From contig NC_057371.1 of NCBI RefSeq assembly GCF_016906535.1, positions 1,178,001-1,242,000 of the forward strand: 64,000 nt of DNA, given 5' to 3'. The notes beneath the pieces were generated by a model that was not told the DNA's origin, did not search any database, and saw nothing but the letters and a program-made list of their open reading frames with translations. This document shows, in pieces, positions 1 to 12,413 of the stretch (its first letter is position 1; each line of letters opens with the position of its first letter). The position numbers were made by a program, and so were the translations under genes. The stretch is from Rhizoctonia solani (lineage: Eukaryota; Basidiomycota; Agaricomycetes; Cantharellales; Ceratobasidiaceae).

Positions 1-763
1 CGAAGAACTGGCAAGCGGGGCACGATGTCCATCAGCCCGAGGGAGAAAACGCGCATGTCCCGGAAGTCGACGTGCCGGAGACCCTCTGGTTTCTATCGGA
101 GGTAAGACCCGAGTTGGGTAATGTGTGCGTTCTCGCTCGCGCGGTCCGCCCGAATAGTTCTGGTAATAATTAAACAAGTGTTCCTCATCGTCGCGCTGTT
201 GAGATGCTTCTGAAACTTCAGCTGGGGGGCGTTCAGTGAGCTCGCCGGTTGTAATCGAGTTACGGAGAGGCGAACTTGGTCGAGGAAGCGCCAACGGACG
301 GCTCTCTGTGAGATCAGAGTGGGGTACTTCTATGCGGACGAAATCCTCGAAGTCATTGGAGCTCGAGCCAGTCGATGGAGGCAGTACGACATCTGGAGCC
401 GAGGGTGGAGCAAGGTTGAGGCGGGGCATACGTCGTAGAGTTGGATATTCTTCGTCGTCGGTGGCAGCGGAAGATGAGGACTCTGAGAGCTCTGATATGA
501 CATCGGCGTCATCCGGGTGAGGAGGACGGCCGTCTCTGTCAAGAAAGGCCTCGTAGACCATCATATGGCCACTAAGAACCTCCGCCTCGGGATCGAAAGA
601 CTGATCTGAGGGGCAGTAAGCCTCTGGCTAGTTGGGCGACACACATCGATATCTGTGTGCCTCAAACTAACATACCGGCCCAAGTAGGAAATGTTTGAAC
701 CTCGCAAACTGGCTCCGCGGCCTTTTGGTATTTGGGAGCAGACGAAAAGTGCAGGCGGCCCAT
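1..763 (-). CDS. Partial hypothetical protein, runs off the left edge
   Basis: The minus strand is open from an ATG at 763 down to the window edge once one intron is removed. Exon 1 is 763-677 and begins MGRLHFSSAPKYQ. The intron has a GTATGT donor and an acceptor CCAG near 626. The second exon is acidic and proline-rich, with stretches such as DRDGRPPHPDDADV and TDDEEYPTLRRMPR. Below about position 110 another frame reads sensibly (RDMRVFSLGLMDIVPRLPVL), so a further intron near 85-175 is likely, but I could not fix its ends. I recognise no domain. The function is unknown and the true C-terminus lies outside the window. Confidence 0.5.
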
Positions 764-1480
764 GATTTTCAAAAAGATATCTGCGGCATCATTGAGGCTC
801 TGAAACAAGGCGCAGTCATGCCTATCCAGTACTCACTTTACTGTGTTTTACAAGTGATCTTAAAAAATACACAATACAAAGAGTCAGAAACCACGAAAAG
901 GGATGGGGATGATGTGGAGTGCTACGGTATGTTGGTCGGAGTGATGCCGGTTGGATATAAGCATACGCGCCGCTCATCTGAGTTTTTTCACTTTAGGGCC
1001 GGTCACTTCTCCAGCTCCGGAGCCGTCCTTCAGAAGTCTAGCCACTTGGGGGTAATTGCATAATGCCCATCAACACGCCCAACTCTCCAACGTGCACAAT
1101 CCTAAAAACTCGTGCGAGTGTAAATCGATATAAATGGATTAAAAAATGATTATTATCATCCTGGCGGTTCTATTTGGGGATGCGTGACCCTGTACTTGGT
1201 GAACCTATCCGAATTGGCACCCGAGAAGGCGCTTGTTTTTCTATTCAATCAAAACTTGGCCGCGCATGCTGTCAAAGGAAGTTATGGGCACCCCACCACG
1301 CCTACCACCATCTTGAAGCTCAGACCTCGGAGTGCGTACGCGTACAAGCGAAAGGATTTTCCTGGTTCTAGAACAACCCCGAACTTGCCGACCAGCGCTA
1401 GCGTGGACTTTTTATTTGTCTAACTGGGTCTAATTGATTAACTCCCTGGTCCTCATCTGAAAACCAAGCGCTACACCGAT
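764..1480. other. Intergenic, no supported gene
   Basis: About 700 bases lie between two divergently transcribed genes. Short open frames here (for example 1174-1423) have no splice-consistent continuation and no recognisable protein content. The stretch presumably holds both promoters. I see no convincing named site. Confidence 0.5.
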
Positions 1481-3116
1481 ATGTCGACCCATGACATCAC
1501 TATTGACGATGGCTGCCCACTCATAACGTATTCCGGTGACTGGAACGACTCAACCAACGAAGACATTATCGACCAATACTGGCTGAATACTTATCATTCA
1601 ACATCCGAACCTGGTGCTAGCGCTTCGTTCAAATTTACTGGGACTGCTGTTTATCTGTATGGGTATGTACATCTTGCCAGTTTGTATTATATTATCTCCT
1701 ACTGAATCAACCACCGCAGCTCAAAGCGTCCCAGTCATGTTCGTCCTTGAGATTCAACTAAGCCAAACACTGACACCCAGTTTTATTCGAACAGGGTTCC
1801 TACGAAGTCGACATAGACGGCGTTTCAATAGGCCAATTTGATGGCTCTAGCAGGTCTATAGAAAGTCTGGCACTTCTAGCCAAAGCTGAAGGGCTAACTT
1901 GGGGAGAACATATTGTACGTCGTACTCGGACTAGCTTTATCGCTTGATGCTTGACAGTTTGTAGGTCACAATCACCAATACAGGCACAAACGGGGCGTTT
2001 CTGGATTTGGACCAGGTAAAATGGACAACTGGCAAACCGGGCTTGTGAGTTTATTCCGTCCGAGTAGGAGAAGTGTCAAATTTAAGCGAGCAAAAATTAC
2101 CAAGAACTGCGATCACGAACACCACCGAGATTGACGACGCTGGTGACTCGGCCGTAGTTTCATACACTCCGACTGGATCATGGGGCACTGTAGACCCTGC
2201 TGGCCAGGCTGGGTCGTATCACAGGGGCACGGTTCAGTAAGTCCATGGTGAAAAAGTATGTGCATTGATAGTCGTTGATTGAATTGTCTCTAGTACGACG
2301 TCAACGCAAGGATCGGCGGTGTCGGTCCGCTTCAATGGTAAGTCTAATGCCTAACTAAGCGCTGTGGAAAGGCTCAATGTGACTCTATGCAAGGCAACGC
2401 TATATACGTCTATGGGTCCACCGACAGCTCTTCTGGTGCATATGATGCGAAGATAGACGGACAGCCGACCACGTCGCTTCAAGGGTCTACAGCCACCCTG
2501 CGTCAACCAGCCTTATTAGTGGGTACTACGTTGATACGCACATTGATTCGGACGCTAATTGATGCATATAATGATAGTTTTATGCGGATGGACTCGATTC
2601 CAATGATCACACATTAACTCTCACCAACCAACAAGAGGGCTCTGTGCTGAGATTTGACTATGCTGTCGCATCAACATGGACAGAGGGGTGCGTTCTTTAT
2701 TGATGAGAAAAACTTCGCATTTACCCGGCGCATATAGTACCGTGGCCAGCAAACCCGAAAACGCGGCCAGCACGGCGGGACCCGTCCGCAGCGCAACACA
2801 CTCTCATACGGCTGTCATCGCGGGGAGCGTGGTTGGAGGAGTAGTCGGGTGTATACTCCTCGTGTTGTTTACTCTTTGCTGCCTACGCCTCAAACGGGCA
2901 GCGAAGATGGACGAATCCCAGTCGGATGTTAAAATTATCGTTGGGGATGGAGGTAAAACCAAGAAGCGGCCCCTGTCGACGTTCTCTTGGAATCCACAGC
3001 GCTCCTGGTTAGGAAGTGCGAATAGGCCTATATCGACTGTATCTGGCGTTTCAGGGACTTCTGGTCCGGGCATGGCTGGCGTTGGTGCACATAGGTTAGC
3101 AAAATTATTTAGATAG
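1481..3116 (+). CDS. Type I membrane protein with extracellular jelly-roll repeats
   Basis: Nine exons: 1481-1662, 1720-1738, 1795-1914, 1965-2044, 2105-2236, 2294-2337, 2394-2518, 2578-2687 and 2738-3116, giving 396 residues. The N-terminal two thirds carry two related beta-rich units, recognisable by ASFKFTGTAVYLYGSKRP and by SVRFNGNAIYVYGSTD, each followed by a DIDG or KIDG strand. This is the galactose-binding-like layout common in Agaricomycete surface proteins. One transmembrane helix follows (about residues 285-310, core VIAGSVVGGVVGCILLVLF), then a basic cytoplasmic tail. No cleavable signal peptide is visible at the chosen start, as is usual in this family. Exon 2 is only 19 bases but is needed to keep the frame. 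The ligand is unknown; a cell-surface or wall-sensing role is inference. Confidence 0.85.
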
Positions 3117-4786
3117 CGGGATGAGTATGTTAACCGCCCGTTTCTCAGCTCAAGTGGATGGGCGTTTCGACGGAGATCAGCACAGCAATTCGGTAACATC
3201 GAGAAGCCTTACCCATCACCTACTCTTATGCCACCCTCGCGGTAAACTTTATCGTACCAATAAGCCAGACTGACATCATACTTCTGGATTACAATTGGGA
3301 ATCTGTAGACCTTAGTGCTGCGAAGGATACTTTCATTGGGCACCGTCCTTTCTCGGGTGACTCAATTCGAGCGATAACTGTGTAACCTTTGATGCACCCA
3401 TTGGTTGATTTTCAATTCATACACGATTTCGTCAAGATAAATATCAATGTTTGAGCACTAAAACGTAGTAATTTTGAACGTCAGCACCACACTACATGGT
3501 GGAAGTTAACGGGCAGAGCACGGCGTCGGGTCCAGCTAAGGGCAACCGCAAATAGAGTGCGTATGTGCCGACACAACGGAAACCCCTCAAGCCCGGACCC
3601 AAAAGGCCACGCTTGATATCTGGAGTACCCGCAAAATCCGATCACTATTTCTACAAACCCGCATATCCAACTCACTTTTGCGTATCTCTCAGTGTACATT
3701 CTGGACTTCTGAGGGTGTAGATGATTAGCAAAATCCGGACATAGTGTGGATTTTCTGTACTTTTGAAGCACTCTATGAGATATCGCCGATGTCACATCGA
3801 GTGCCGAGCTGTCTTGCAATTGCGGTCTCATGCTAATAACTGGATTTTGTTGCACGATAAAGGATGTAAATTGCTTCTACAAACATGCATATATAATGCA
3901 TGTTCAATGAATTATCAACACAGAACGCGTCATCTTGGTTGAACATTGTGCTAAGATCGAGGAGTAGCCCCTAAATCAAAGTACGGTCTCTGACGAAGAA
4001 CGGCACTTTGAACCAATGTTGTAGACTACATCAGGTTACCTAAATGTACCTGAAAAATCTCACGCCAGGTTGGATTAAAACAAGAGGCGCGCGATGCTTG
4101 ATAGGGATGTGAATTCTGTATCCGACTTCTAGTGTATCCAGCCAGCTCAGTAGCTACACCTTGGGCAGTCGCATCGCATGGATATGCTGCGGCGTCCCTT
4201 GATGATGTGTTCATAATAGTTCTGGCAGTTTCAGGGTACCATATACGCTACCTGCAGCATAACAAAAATGAAAGTATCTACTAGTACTGCATTTGTCCAA
4301 TTCTACATTTAATTCACCTTTGGGTGGCTTCAGCAACAGAGACATCTGGCTAAAAGATTCACCTTCATTAATAAACTTTCGAATATCTTTGACAAGTTTT
4401 GATGCTCGCTTACACGTCGTAGGTGATAGCATCTGCGATAGAAAGAAGATGGACATATACCCCTTATATTTTATCAGTGCTACCTTGCCACCTACTATCG
4501 TATGCATAGCTACCTTATTTCACACGTCTATTTGTTTGCCCTTTAGGTGATCCCCTCTGACGTATTCACACCACTCTTCTCATATTCGAAGTTATATATA
4601 TATGCTATGTCCCAAAGGAATATGGTATACATGTTTCAGTCGGCCGTAATCCGAGGTAGTGGAATCAAGCAAACCATGGTAATTGGTACATTTCTTTTGC
4701 ACGAAAGCCAAAAAAAAAAAAAAGCTGGTATAAATCTGAGAAGGTCCAGAAGTATCAGAGTGGGCTACGACCACATACATTGCCGG
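3117..4786. other. Gene-poor 1.7 kb between convergent genes
   Basis: This is the 3' flank of the jelly-roll gene and of the lipase, and it is AT-rich. The longest minus frame (4211-4507, 98 residues) has a protein-like composition but no match I recognise and no splice-linked neighbour. Another frame at 3481-3855 looks random. An A13 run lies at about 4709-4722. No RNA gene was identified. Confidence 0.4.
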
Positions 4787-6113
4787 TTAACATTCGTCAC
4801 TTCCAACGTGAATACCTTCGTATGGACCACCTGAGAAACGATGTTATTACGTATAATACGACTGATTTGATATGCTCACCATGGTCATTAACATCGCCCA
4901 CCAAGATATTGCTTACGACCCCTGTGGTACACTGCCCATCCGTATTATCCTGTCCTGCGCAAGCCACCCAGGACCCAGGGGCTAAGATATGCTTCTCTCC
5001 AGAGGAATGTGCGAACCCAAGACCACGGCCAGGGACTATCGGTACAATATCTGAACGCAAACATGAGTCACTCGAACAATATGAAGGCCATTGTGAGCGC
5101 ATATAATCACCTTTTTCATTGGTGATGCGCGATACGTCCGAAAGCTATGTTCCAAGTATGATAATTAGGCTTAATCTATCTTACGCATCCAAATCTGGGA
5201 ACTCACGTTAGCATCGACCCAGCTTGCGAACGCGGAGTTCCCAACACGTGGCTGGCCGTATGTGACCACCTTGAGCTTAATGCCGGATATTTGTCTTTTG
5301 AGATAGACAGCGTCGAGCAAAGATATGGCCCCACCTAGAATAGCATATTAGACAAATAGCACATAAGCAAGGTGTACAATATTAATTACCCAAGCTGTGA
5401 CCAACAGTTGCGACGGTTGCTCCAGGATAAGTCGCCAATGCCTTTTTGACAGCGGCGAGCTTGGCTGAGGCACCCCTGCCTTGCGCATCCAGGAAGCCGC
5501 CGTGGGCTTTGAGAGTCGTTGGAAGGCCTGGGAATAATGCTGAATCAAAACCATCAAGTATAAAGTCTCCGTCTATCAAGAGAGGGACGCTTGAAAGCGA
5601 GCAGTTCAGCCATCGAAGGATACCACCGAACAAAAAGAAAGAACGGCACATACAATTTGCTTGGATCTGTTCCTTGGTTTGCTACGACAACCGAACTGAT
5701 AGCTGGATAGTACCCAACATACCAGTACGGTGTAACGACGCCGTCCCCGCCCGAAGCATATGGGACGAAGCCTGACAATGAGGTACAAGGGGCTGATCGC
5801 ATAATTGGGCTTTATCAGTGTTGCTCCCAATGCGCTAGTGAATAGATATGACTTACTTCCACAGGACCACGTCGCCGTCTTGCTTGCAGGGCAGTACCCT
5901 GCACGGGTTAGCAAGCTGAGGGAGAGGGATAAGAGTCAACCACATCGTCTATATAGGCCATAGCTGCCTCACTCACGTGTATGGCTTGTATGCCGCAACC
6001 TGCGAAGCAGCAAGAGCAGTCACACCAGCCCGCGGCACATTAGTAGGCGCTGCGTATGTCACCAGAGGCAACAGGAAGAGCGCACACAGTGAGGCAGAGA
6101 CAGTACTGAACAT
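4787..6113 (-). CDS. Secreted class 3 (lipase/feruloyl-esterase-like) lipase
   Basis: Eight exons: 6113-5977, 5915-5857, 5792-5654, 5589-5390, 5334-5207, 5144-5111, 5050-4880 and 4830-4787, giving 303 residues. It starts with a signal peptide (MFSTVSASLCALFLLPLVTY, cleaved near AAP). The alpha/beta-hydrolase core contains VVVANQGTDPSKL (oxyanion/lid region) and the nucleophile elbow GHSLGG with Ser177. It then has TYGQPRVGNSAF, the acid Asp233 in KDIVPIVPG and the catalytic His289 in VNDHGGPY. All three triad residues are present. The family hydrolyses triacylglycerols or cell-wall esters outside the cell; substrate choice cannot be read from sequence. All exon joins keep frame and the gene looks intact. 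Confidence 0.93.
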
Positions 6114-6901
6114 CCTGAAGTTGCCACACCAGTAAGAGCAAGAACGACGAGGCCTTGACCCTTGGCACTCTTTACTTCGGCCTTTTTAAAGGGTGAACCA
6201 GTATATTAAATCCGGTCAGCAGCCAACCATCTCCTAGCTTATCATACGTGTATGTACCGGCAGCTCACGAACGTGCAGGCAGGTGACCACTTCGTTGCAT
6301 GCGTTGCGCGCTGTCAACGCAAATTCCTACGCTTCCCGCCAAGTTCGAACCGTATACCGACCGAAATAATGCGGGGCTAACGTGCTAGGAATAGCATCAT
6401 CATATGCTCAATAAAGTAGAGTATCTCCGTTCATAAATTGTAATGTTGATCGCCCCTGAAGGTACGCTTATATGGTAATTTTGAGGTATTCTTCAGGCTG
6501 AAAAACGCACGTTATTGGTCGGTCAATGAATCTTTCGTCGAAGACGGGAAGTTTTACTGGAGGGTCACTCCGGGCGAGTATATAGTTCCACTGGATTCCC
6601 TCACATGTTGCAGGCGGTTGCTCACCAAAAGGCTTCCTAGAACCATGAACAGATGGTGATCTGTCACGGCAATTGAACGAAGCGACCAAGCGCTGGTCGA
6701 CCGAACGCAACACGGCCAACCAACACGTAAGACATCATATGGTAACTGTATGTGAGCTTGAGGAATGTTATATTGAATTATTATTTAAAATTAAAGGTAT
6801 GATACTCGTATCTCTAACCACCAGCGTCCGTCAGCAGTGCCTGCAATTTAAAATTTTTAAGTGTGGCTTACAGATCTTCATTAACCGTGCGGTACCGATC
6901 A
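6114..6901. other. Lipase promoter region and 3' flank of VPS9 gene
   Basis: About 790 bases with no credible coding sequence lie between two minus-strand genes. They hold the upstream region of the lipase and the 3' untranslated region of the next gene. An AT-rich tract lies at 6740-6860. No specific regulatory motif is supported. Confidence 0.4.
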
Positions 6902-9668
6902 TCAGCTTACGCTCATTTCCAAGAGCTTATCAATACTACGACCAAGATCTCCATTATTGGCTTCCAGAACCATGTCTGTAACTTCTTTGTCCATTGTAGG
7001 AAATATTTGGTGTAGCGTAGCTCGTGCAGCGTCCGCCGCCGCCGCATGAGCACGATCGATCTCAGCTTGCATCGCCGAAAAGTCCAGGGGCGTGGTTGCT
7101 CGTGAAACAGGGTGAGTCGGTGGAGGGCCGCCATTAGGGGTAGTCGGATTCGAAGTGTCGAACCCAAGATTATGAAACTGAAGTGGGGGTAGTAATCCCG
7201 TTTGAGTGTTACTATCTCCCATAGCACCTGGTTGCCCACTACGTGGTCTGTATACCGCCTGAGACGATCCTGGGTAACCACTACTAGGACTACGTGGTTC
7301 GTCGTCGAGCACTTCGCTGAAGATGCGACCTATTGCATTGAGCGGTTTTGATAAAGACTCCCCTGTACGTTCTAGGAATTTTCGGGTATCTTCAGCAATG
7401 GCAGCAACCTGAGGGAGCTGTAAGGTTCGAGCTGATTCCTCCCCTATGGAAGATGATCCAGAGGCTGAAGAAAGTTGAGACAAGTCGGATGCTGTTGACC
7501 GAGACGATACAACCGCCGGCGCAATTGCAGGAGATGAAGGATCGGGCGAGGGTGGTAACGCTTGGATTGCTTGTTCAACGTTTCTGGAACAGAATATAAG
7601 TAAATGGATCCGCATTGAACAGTAGGCAGAGTGCATACTTTTCAAAGTCCTCTTGCGTAATGTTGGACAATGATGTATGGTCCATCGTCTCGATAAAGGA
7701 AACAGCACCCATCTATCAAAGGATTAAGCCTAGTAATAAATATAGTATACATGACCTACTAGACTCGACAAGTAATAACCAGCCTCGCTTTGAAGCTTGC
7801 TGGTTCTTCGGAACCGATTGATATACCTAAACGAGCTCTAATTAATCAATGCAGTTGAATGGCTCGAACGCTTACTCGATGTTGGACAGCAAGTGTTCCG
7901 GGTTGGCTCGTATCAGAACGAATATAAGTAATGGGATAAAGCTATCTGCGCCTTCATCACCTCGTAAATGGCGAATTAACCCTGAGACCAAATCAAGATT
8001 AGCCCAAGTTAATTCCTTTTTAAGAAAACCACTTACCAAATATCACTTTGCACGAGTTAAGAACACAAATAAGTTTGTCCCTTGGCGCTTTGTAGTGATC
8101 AATCTTATTCATTTCTGACTTATGGATGCGATCAAAATGGGCGAAGCCGTAAACCTCAAAGTTACATACCCTGCTGAGCAAACAGTAAGAACCCCATGCT
8201 GATTTCGCTATCCGTGGACTTTTCAGCATTCGTCGGAGGTGTGTTCTCCGCAGCAGGGGGCTGGATGGCGTAATTTCACTCTCTCCCTGGTCCTTTAACG
8301 TCATCGGAATATCAAGATGCTCTGGCTTGATCCATTGAAACAAAGCAATGCGCTGTTTTAGCACTCGGTCGCGTTCGAGATCGTCAGTAGTCACGGGCCG
8401 ACCGCTTCTGGCAATCTGGGGGGTAAATGTGCTACTTGGAATTAACCCTCTGTACTGAAACTTCTAATAGTACACTCACAATTCGTATATTCGATTCATG
8501 ACCAGTTTCTCCATCCCTTCTACGGCATTGTCGAATTCTACCTCGCCTGCTTTCTTCCAAATCTCACACTCTCGCATTCGAGCAGAGATGAACTAACCCT
8601 CAGCTAATCAATAATTGCAAATCTATCCAAATGGCTCATGGATACTTACGACCAAAAAGTCATGAACAAACTTAATTTGATCATTCACAGTAAAATTCTT
8701 CTTTGAAAAGTTATGCAAAAAGCTACCATGTTCATGTGGATCGAACTCGACAAATTCGGAATGAAAACCACCCACCTGCGCAGGTACTTTGCAACAGGGT
8801 CAGCCGGGCGCGACTTTAGCTGATCCAAAAACTTTTGAAAGTCAAACTGCTCTGGGTCAGGAGTAGTAGGAGTCTGAGGTTGTTCAGACGACGTGGCCAA
8901 ATTCGAAGGTTGGATGGGTCTGGTCCGGGTTGCAGGCGAGTGCGGTAACGATGGACTCTTGGACGTCGGCGACCCGCCAGGAAACTCGGGTCTAGAAGAC
9001 GTAATAGGAGAGTTGGGCCGAGAAATAAGCGAGCGAGCGATGCTCGCAATTGAAGGAAACGTGGCCACAGTCGCAGATGCAGAAGTCGGCGTTGGTGGTC
9101 TCTGACCGGCCTGGTCGGAACGCGCAATGGGTGTTTGCCCTCGCCCCTGGGACCCAGTCGGAGTTGGGGCACGTCCTTGACTAGGATTCAATGGTCTTCC
9201 CTGCGTTGGTGTCGAAGGTCTCCCTGAAACGGGAGTCTTGGGCGACTTGGGCTTAGCAAGCGGATCAAATTCATCGACTACTGCCGAATTATAACGAGGT
9301 TTAGGCGCAGCAGACGATGGAGGAGACCCAGCAATAGCAGTATTAGGGAAATCAAAATTCTGAGGTATTTCGATGTCGGTCACGAGTGCCAGACGCGGCG
9401 GTTCAGAAGGCGACTGAGCGTTTTCGACGACGACTAGTGGGTTTCCAGGATACGGTGCGCGTGTCGCGTTTGTGGAAGAGTCGTCTTTCGAGCGGGAAGA
9501 GACATCGCTCACATGTGCAGAATGGTCATTTGCACGAGAAGAGCCATCAAATCCTACTTTCCCGTTGGAAGCCTCCTCTTTCTGTTCGATATTTAGCACA
9601 GTCCCAGAAGCTTGCGTATCGGGTGGCACGTTGGGCGAATCCACACGGGTCGGCTTCGGGGAGTCCAT
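6902..9668 (-). CDS. VPS9: VPS9-domain Rab5 guanine-nucleotide exchange factor with C-terminal CUE domain
   Basis: Nine exons: 9668-8776, 8722-8650, 8592-8480, 8434-8170, 8114-8037, 7981-7876, 7826-7760, 7712-7639 and 7583-6902. A long Pro/Ser-rich N-terminus precedes the helical bundle FQKFLDQLKSR...FLHNFSKKNF. The VPS9 core follows, with INRFR-type segments and marked by DHYKAPRDKLICVLNSCKVI, FIPLLIFVLIRANPEHLLSN and GYYLSSLMGAVSFIETMD. The last 45 residues form a CUE ubiquitin-binding domain (FPTMDKEVTDMVLEANNGDL). The protein activates Vps21/Rab5-type GTPases at endosomes. The frame needs one extra base inside exon 4, at the run of five G at 8256-8260. With it the exons total 2352 bases (783 residues). 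Both sides of that point are well conserved, so I read it as a sequence error. Confidence 0.9.
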
Positions 9669-10368
9669 TCGATGCAGGTATAGTTGCTAGAGAGATTAAT
9701 CACGAATCCCACAGTATCGCGTGAGAAACAAATCAAAGGTTGTGGATACAAGTGATCGTAGAAACAAGACAAGAATGCACAGCCTCACTTGCCGTCAAGA
9801 TCGTAGGGTAGCTATCCTTTTTGGGACTCATAATTACGGCATCATGTGTGCTGCTTAAATTCCGACCCGAACGAAATCCGTTTAGCGCTGAAATGCTCTC
9901 AAACTCTCAATCGAGTCATGACCATACATGCCGAGATTGGGCTTCGGTCTTGTACAACAGATGCTGGATTCCTTGCCATGCGATTATAGTACAGACTTGA
10001 TACACAAACTTTTGTAACAGAATCAAGAACAAACCGAGAATTAAACAGAAAAAAACGAGGAGAAGTAGCGACCTCCCTCGTACCCAGACGCGCGAACAAA
10101 TTCGAAGCTGGTCTAGTAAATGAATAACGGGGATAAAAGATCGAGACACAGAGATTCGGAGTGAACAAGAGAAATGACCGGGTATAACAAAGCGCGACGC
10201 AACGACTGTGAGGGATACATGGTGAGAACAACGCAAGAGGAAAAAGAGGAAAGAAACCGAGTTGAAAAACACAGACTTAAACGCAGATTTTTCAGTCAAG
10301 ATAGCCCCTTCGCTATAGATCACACATACGCACACGCACACACATTATGCCCCGAAATATACACGCAT
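9669..10368. other. VPS9 upstream region and HSF 3' flank
   Basis: Seven hundred bases hold no supported gene. Open minus frames at 9899-10341 are hydrophobic, repeat-like translations with no splice support. A CA-rich short tract lies at about 10320-10347. Confidence 0.4.
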
Positions 10369-12413
10369 CTACATACCCAAATCCAAACCCATGCCACTCA
10401 GGGAGTATTCGTCCTTGACGCCTCCCGGTTGGGCTTGGGGCTGATATCCGGACAGACTAGACCCACTTCTTGGGCGGCCTTGCTGAGGAATCGCGCTAGT
10501 CAGGTAATGGCCTAGACCCATTCCATGTGGAGCTGAGTCACTCCGGGCTCGCAGGAGCCGGCGGGCCCCATCTTGGCTCGCCTGATGTTGCGAATGGTGA
10601 TGGTTCATGCCGTGGTCAAGACCAAGTCCGGCCGGGAAGCTCGATTCTTCCACGCGGATGCGTTTGACATGGCCCCGTCCATCTTGGGGTTGGGGAAAGT
10701 CGGGTGAGGTGGGTGAAGACGTGGGCGAGTACGCAAACGTACCAGTACCACCATTAGAAAGGGAGAACGGTGGCGGGAGTGGGGATTCAGGTGGGGATGT
10801 GATATAAATAGGCGGGTTCTCGCTAGGATCGAGCAGGTCCGTAGGGAATTGACCGGGCACTATACATAAGCCGTTAGCGAGCGGAAATCGAGTGAGAAGT
10901 GCTTGTAAGCTTACTCTGTCCAGGGTGAGTAGTTGCGACAATATCATACAGCATCTTCACCACATCGGTCAACCCTTCAACTCGTGCACGCTCCTCGGCC
11001 AAAGCATGTTTCAAGCTCTGGTGCTCCTGAACCATTCTCCTAAGCTGGGTGGCGACCTCGGCAGGTAATTCGACTCGAGTGTTACGACCAGGAGGTTCAT
11101 TGTCGAGGGCTTTGCGTTTGATCTGATCGAGCAAGTCAACTCGACCCTTGAGGAATTTGGGGTGAGAGAATTCCCATGTTTGGTTATCTTGCGAAGTGCG
11201 TTGCGAACGTGGAGTCTATGTGTATGATATTGGAGGCTGATGCTTGTAAATGAGCGAAGGACCCACCTTGTTGACTTTGTGGAAACCATACATATTAAGC
11301 TGACGAACGAAACTCGAAAACTAAATGCAAATATTAGTGGACCAAACACACTGCAACAATGATCGACGCACATTACTATGTTTAAAATGAGAGCCCAATA
11401 TGCTCCGACTAAACTCCCCAACGCTCTGTACAATGAAACTGGGACATTGTGAGCTACGCGGCACAACCACCCAAATTAAGTGACTTGCCTGGTGCCGTGC
11501 TCATTCCAAGCGATAAAGTTGGTCGATTTAGGGTCATTGATCATCCTAAGGCACATCCATTAGCTCATCACCCAATATAGCCATAACGACAAAGGTCGTA
11601 CTGGAAGAGCTTCGTCACGAAATTGTTATTGCTCGGCTTTGCATTAGACGAGCCGGGACCTGGACCCCCGAACACACCATTCCCCATATCAATGTCCTTG
11701 AAATCGCCGTCCATGTCGACATCTGGCTCAGGGTCTGAAGTGGTGGTTGGGCTACCACTTCCTGTCCCAGTCGCATTCGGGCTCACGCCGTTGGACATAG
11801 GCATATCATACCCGCCCATCAGTGAGGTGAGGAAATCAAATGAATCTCCTGACCCGGTGTTGGGCCTGGTAGGACTCTCGTTCCGCGGCTCTCCGGAAAC
11901 ACTTCGCTTCCGGCTGTGTCCTGACGTAGAGGTGTGGGATGTGACGTTGGTCTGCATGTCGAATGTGAACAGGCCATTCTGTTGAACGGGACTCTGAGTC
12001 TGAGTTTGCGAGCTCTGAGGCGCGTTGAGATAGTTGGGGTGCAACATCGTTTGGCTGTTGATCCCCCCGTTGAACACAAGAGTGGCAGCACTCATGAGTG
12101 GAGATGCCTGTGCTGAGCTTACACTGGCTGAATTTGGGCCGCTCGCAACGGTAAGTGCGGTGATATCCAAGGAAAGGTTGGGAGTACGACCGCGAGTTGG
12201 GACCGGGCTTGGAGGCGAGAGTGGACTTAGTGGCGAAAGAGCAGATGGCGGTGGCGTGTCTGCAGGAATAGTGAGCCTGGGCCCAGGGGAGCGGGGGGCA
12301 ATGATATTGAGAGTGGGCGGTGCTAGGGGTGCAGAAGATATAGAGGGAATACGGAGATGGGGATTGTTGTGCGGGAAAGACCGCGAATGCTGGTGATGGG
12401 GGGCCCTCGACAT
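10369..12413 (-). CDS. Heat-shock-factor-type transcription factor
   Basis: Six exons: 12413-11602, 11545-11489, 11438-11372, 11320-11267, 11215-10915 and 10859-10369, giving 593 residues. A Pro/Ser/Thr-rich N-terminus of about 265 residues leads into a complete HSF DNA-binding domain. Its signatures are FVTKLFQMINDPKS, FIAWNEHGTSF, GEFSRSILGSHFKHSN and the recognition helix FSSFVRQLNMYGFHKVNK, closing with WEFSHPKFLKGRVDLLDQIK. A hydrophobic heptad segment (VATQLRRMVQEHQSLKHALA) follows and should trimerise. The C-terminus is Pro/Gly/Ser-rich. It is nuclear and should bind inverted GAA repeats. The second intron (11488-11439) uses a GC donor (GCAAGT) inside the DNA-binding domain. Whether this is the sole HSF1 or a paralogue cannot be decided here. 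Confidence 0.93.

Noticed and set aside
1364..1376. Perfect HSE-like TTCTAGAA about 110 bases upstream of the jelly-roll gene
   Set aside because: A single short inverted unit is expected by chance in 64 kb, and HSF binding usually needs three or more units.
3481..3855. 124-residue minus-strand frame
   Set aside because: No recognisable motif, no neighbouring exons, composition close to random translation.
9899..10341. Two overlapping hydrophobic minus-strand frames of 110 and 141 residues
   Set aside because: They lie in the 3' flank of the HSF gene, have no splice continuity and their composition follows from a T-rich strand.
10320..10347. CA-rich tract as a possible microsatellite
   Set aside because: Too short and irregular to treat as a defined repeat.
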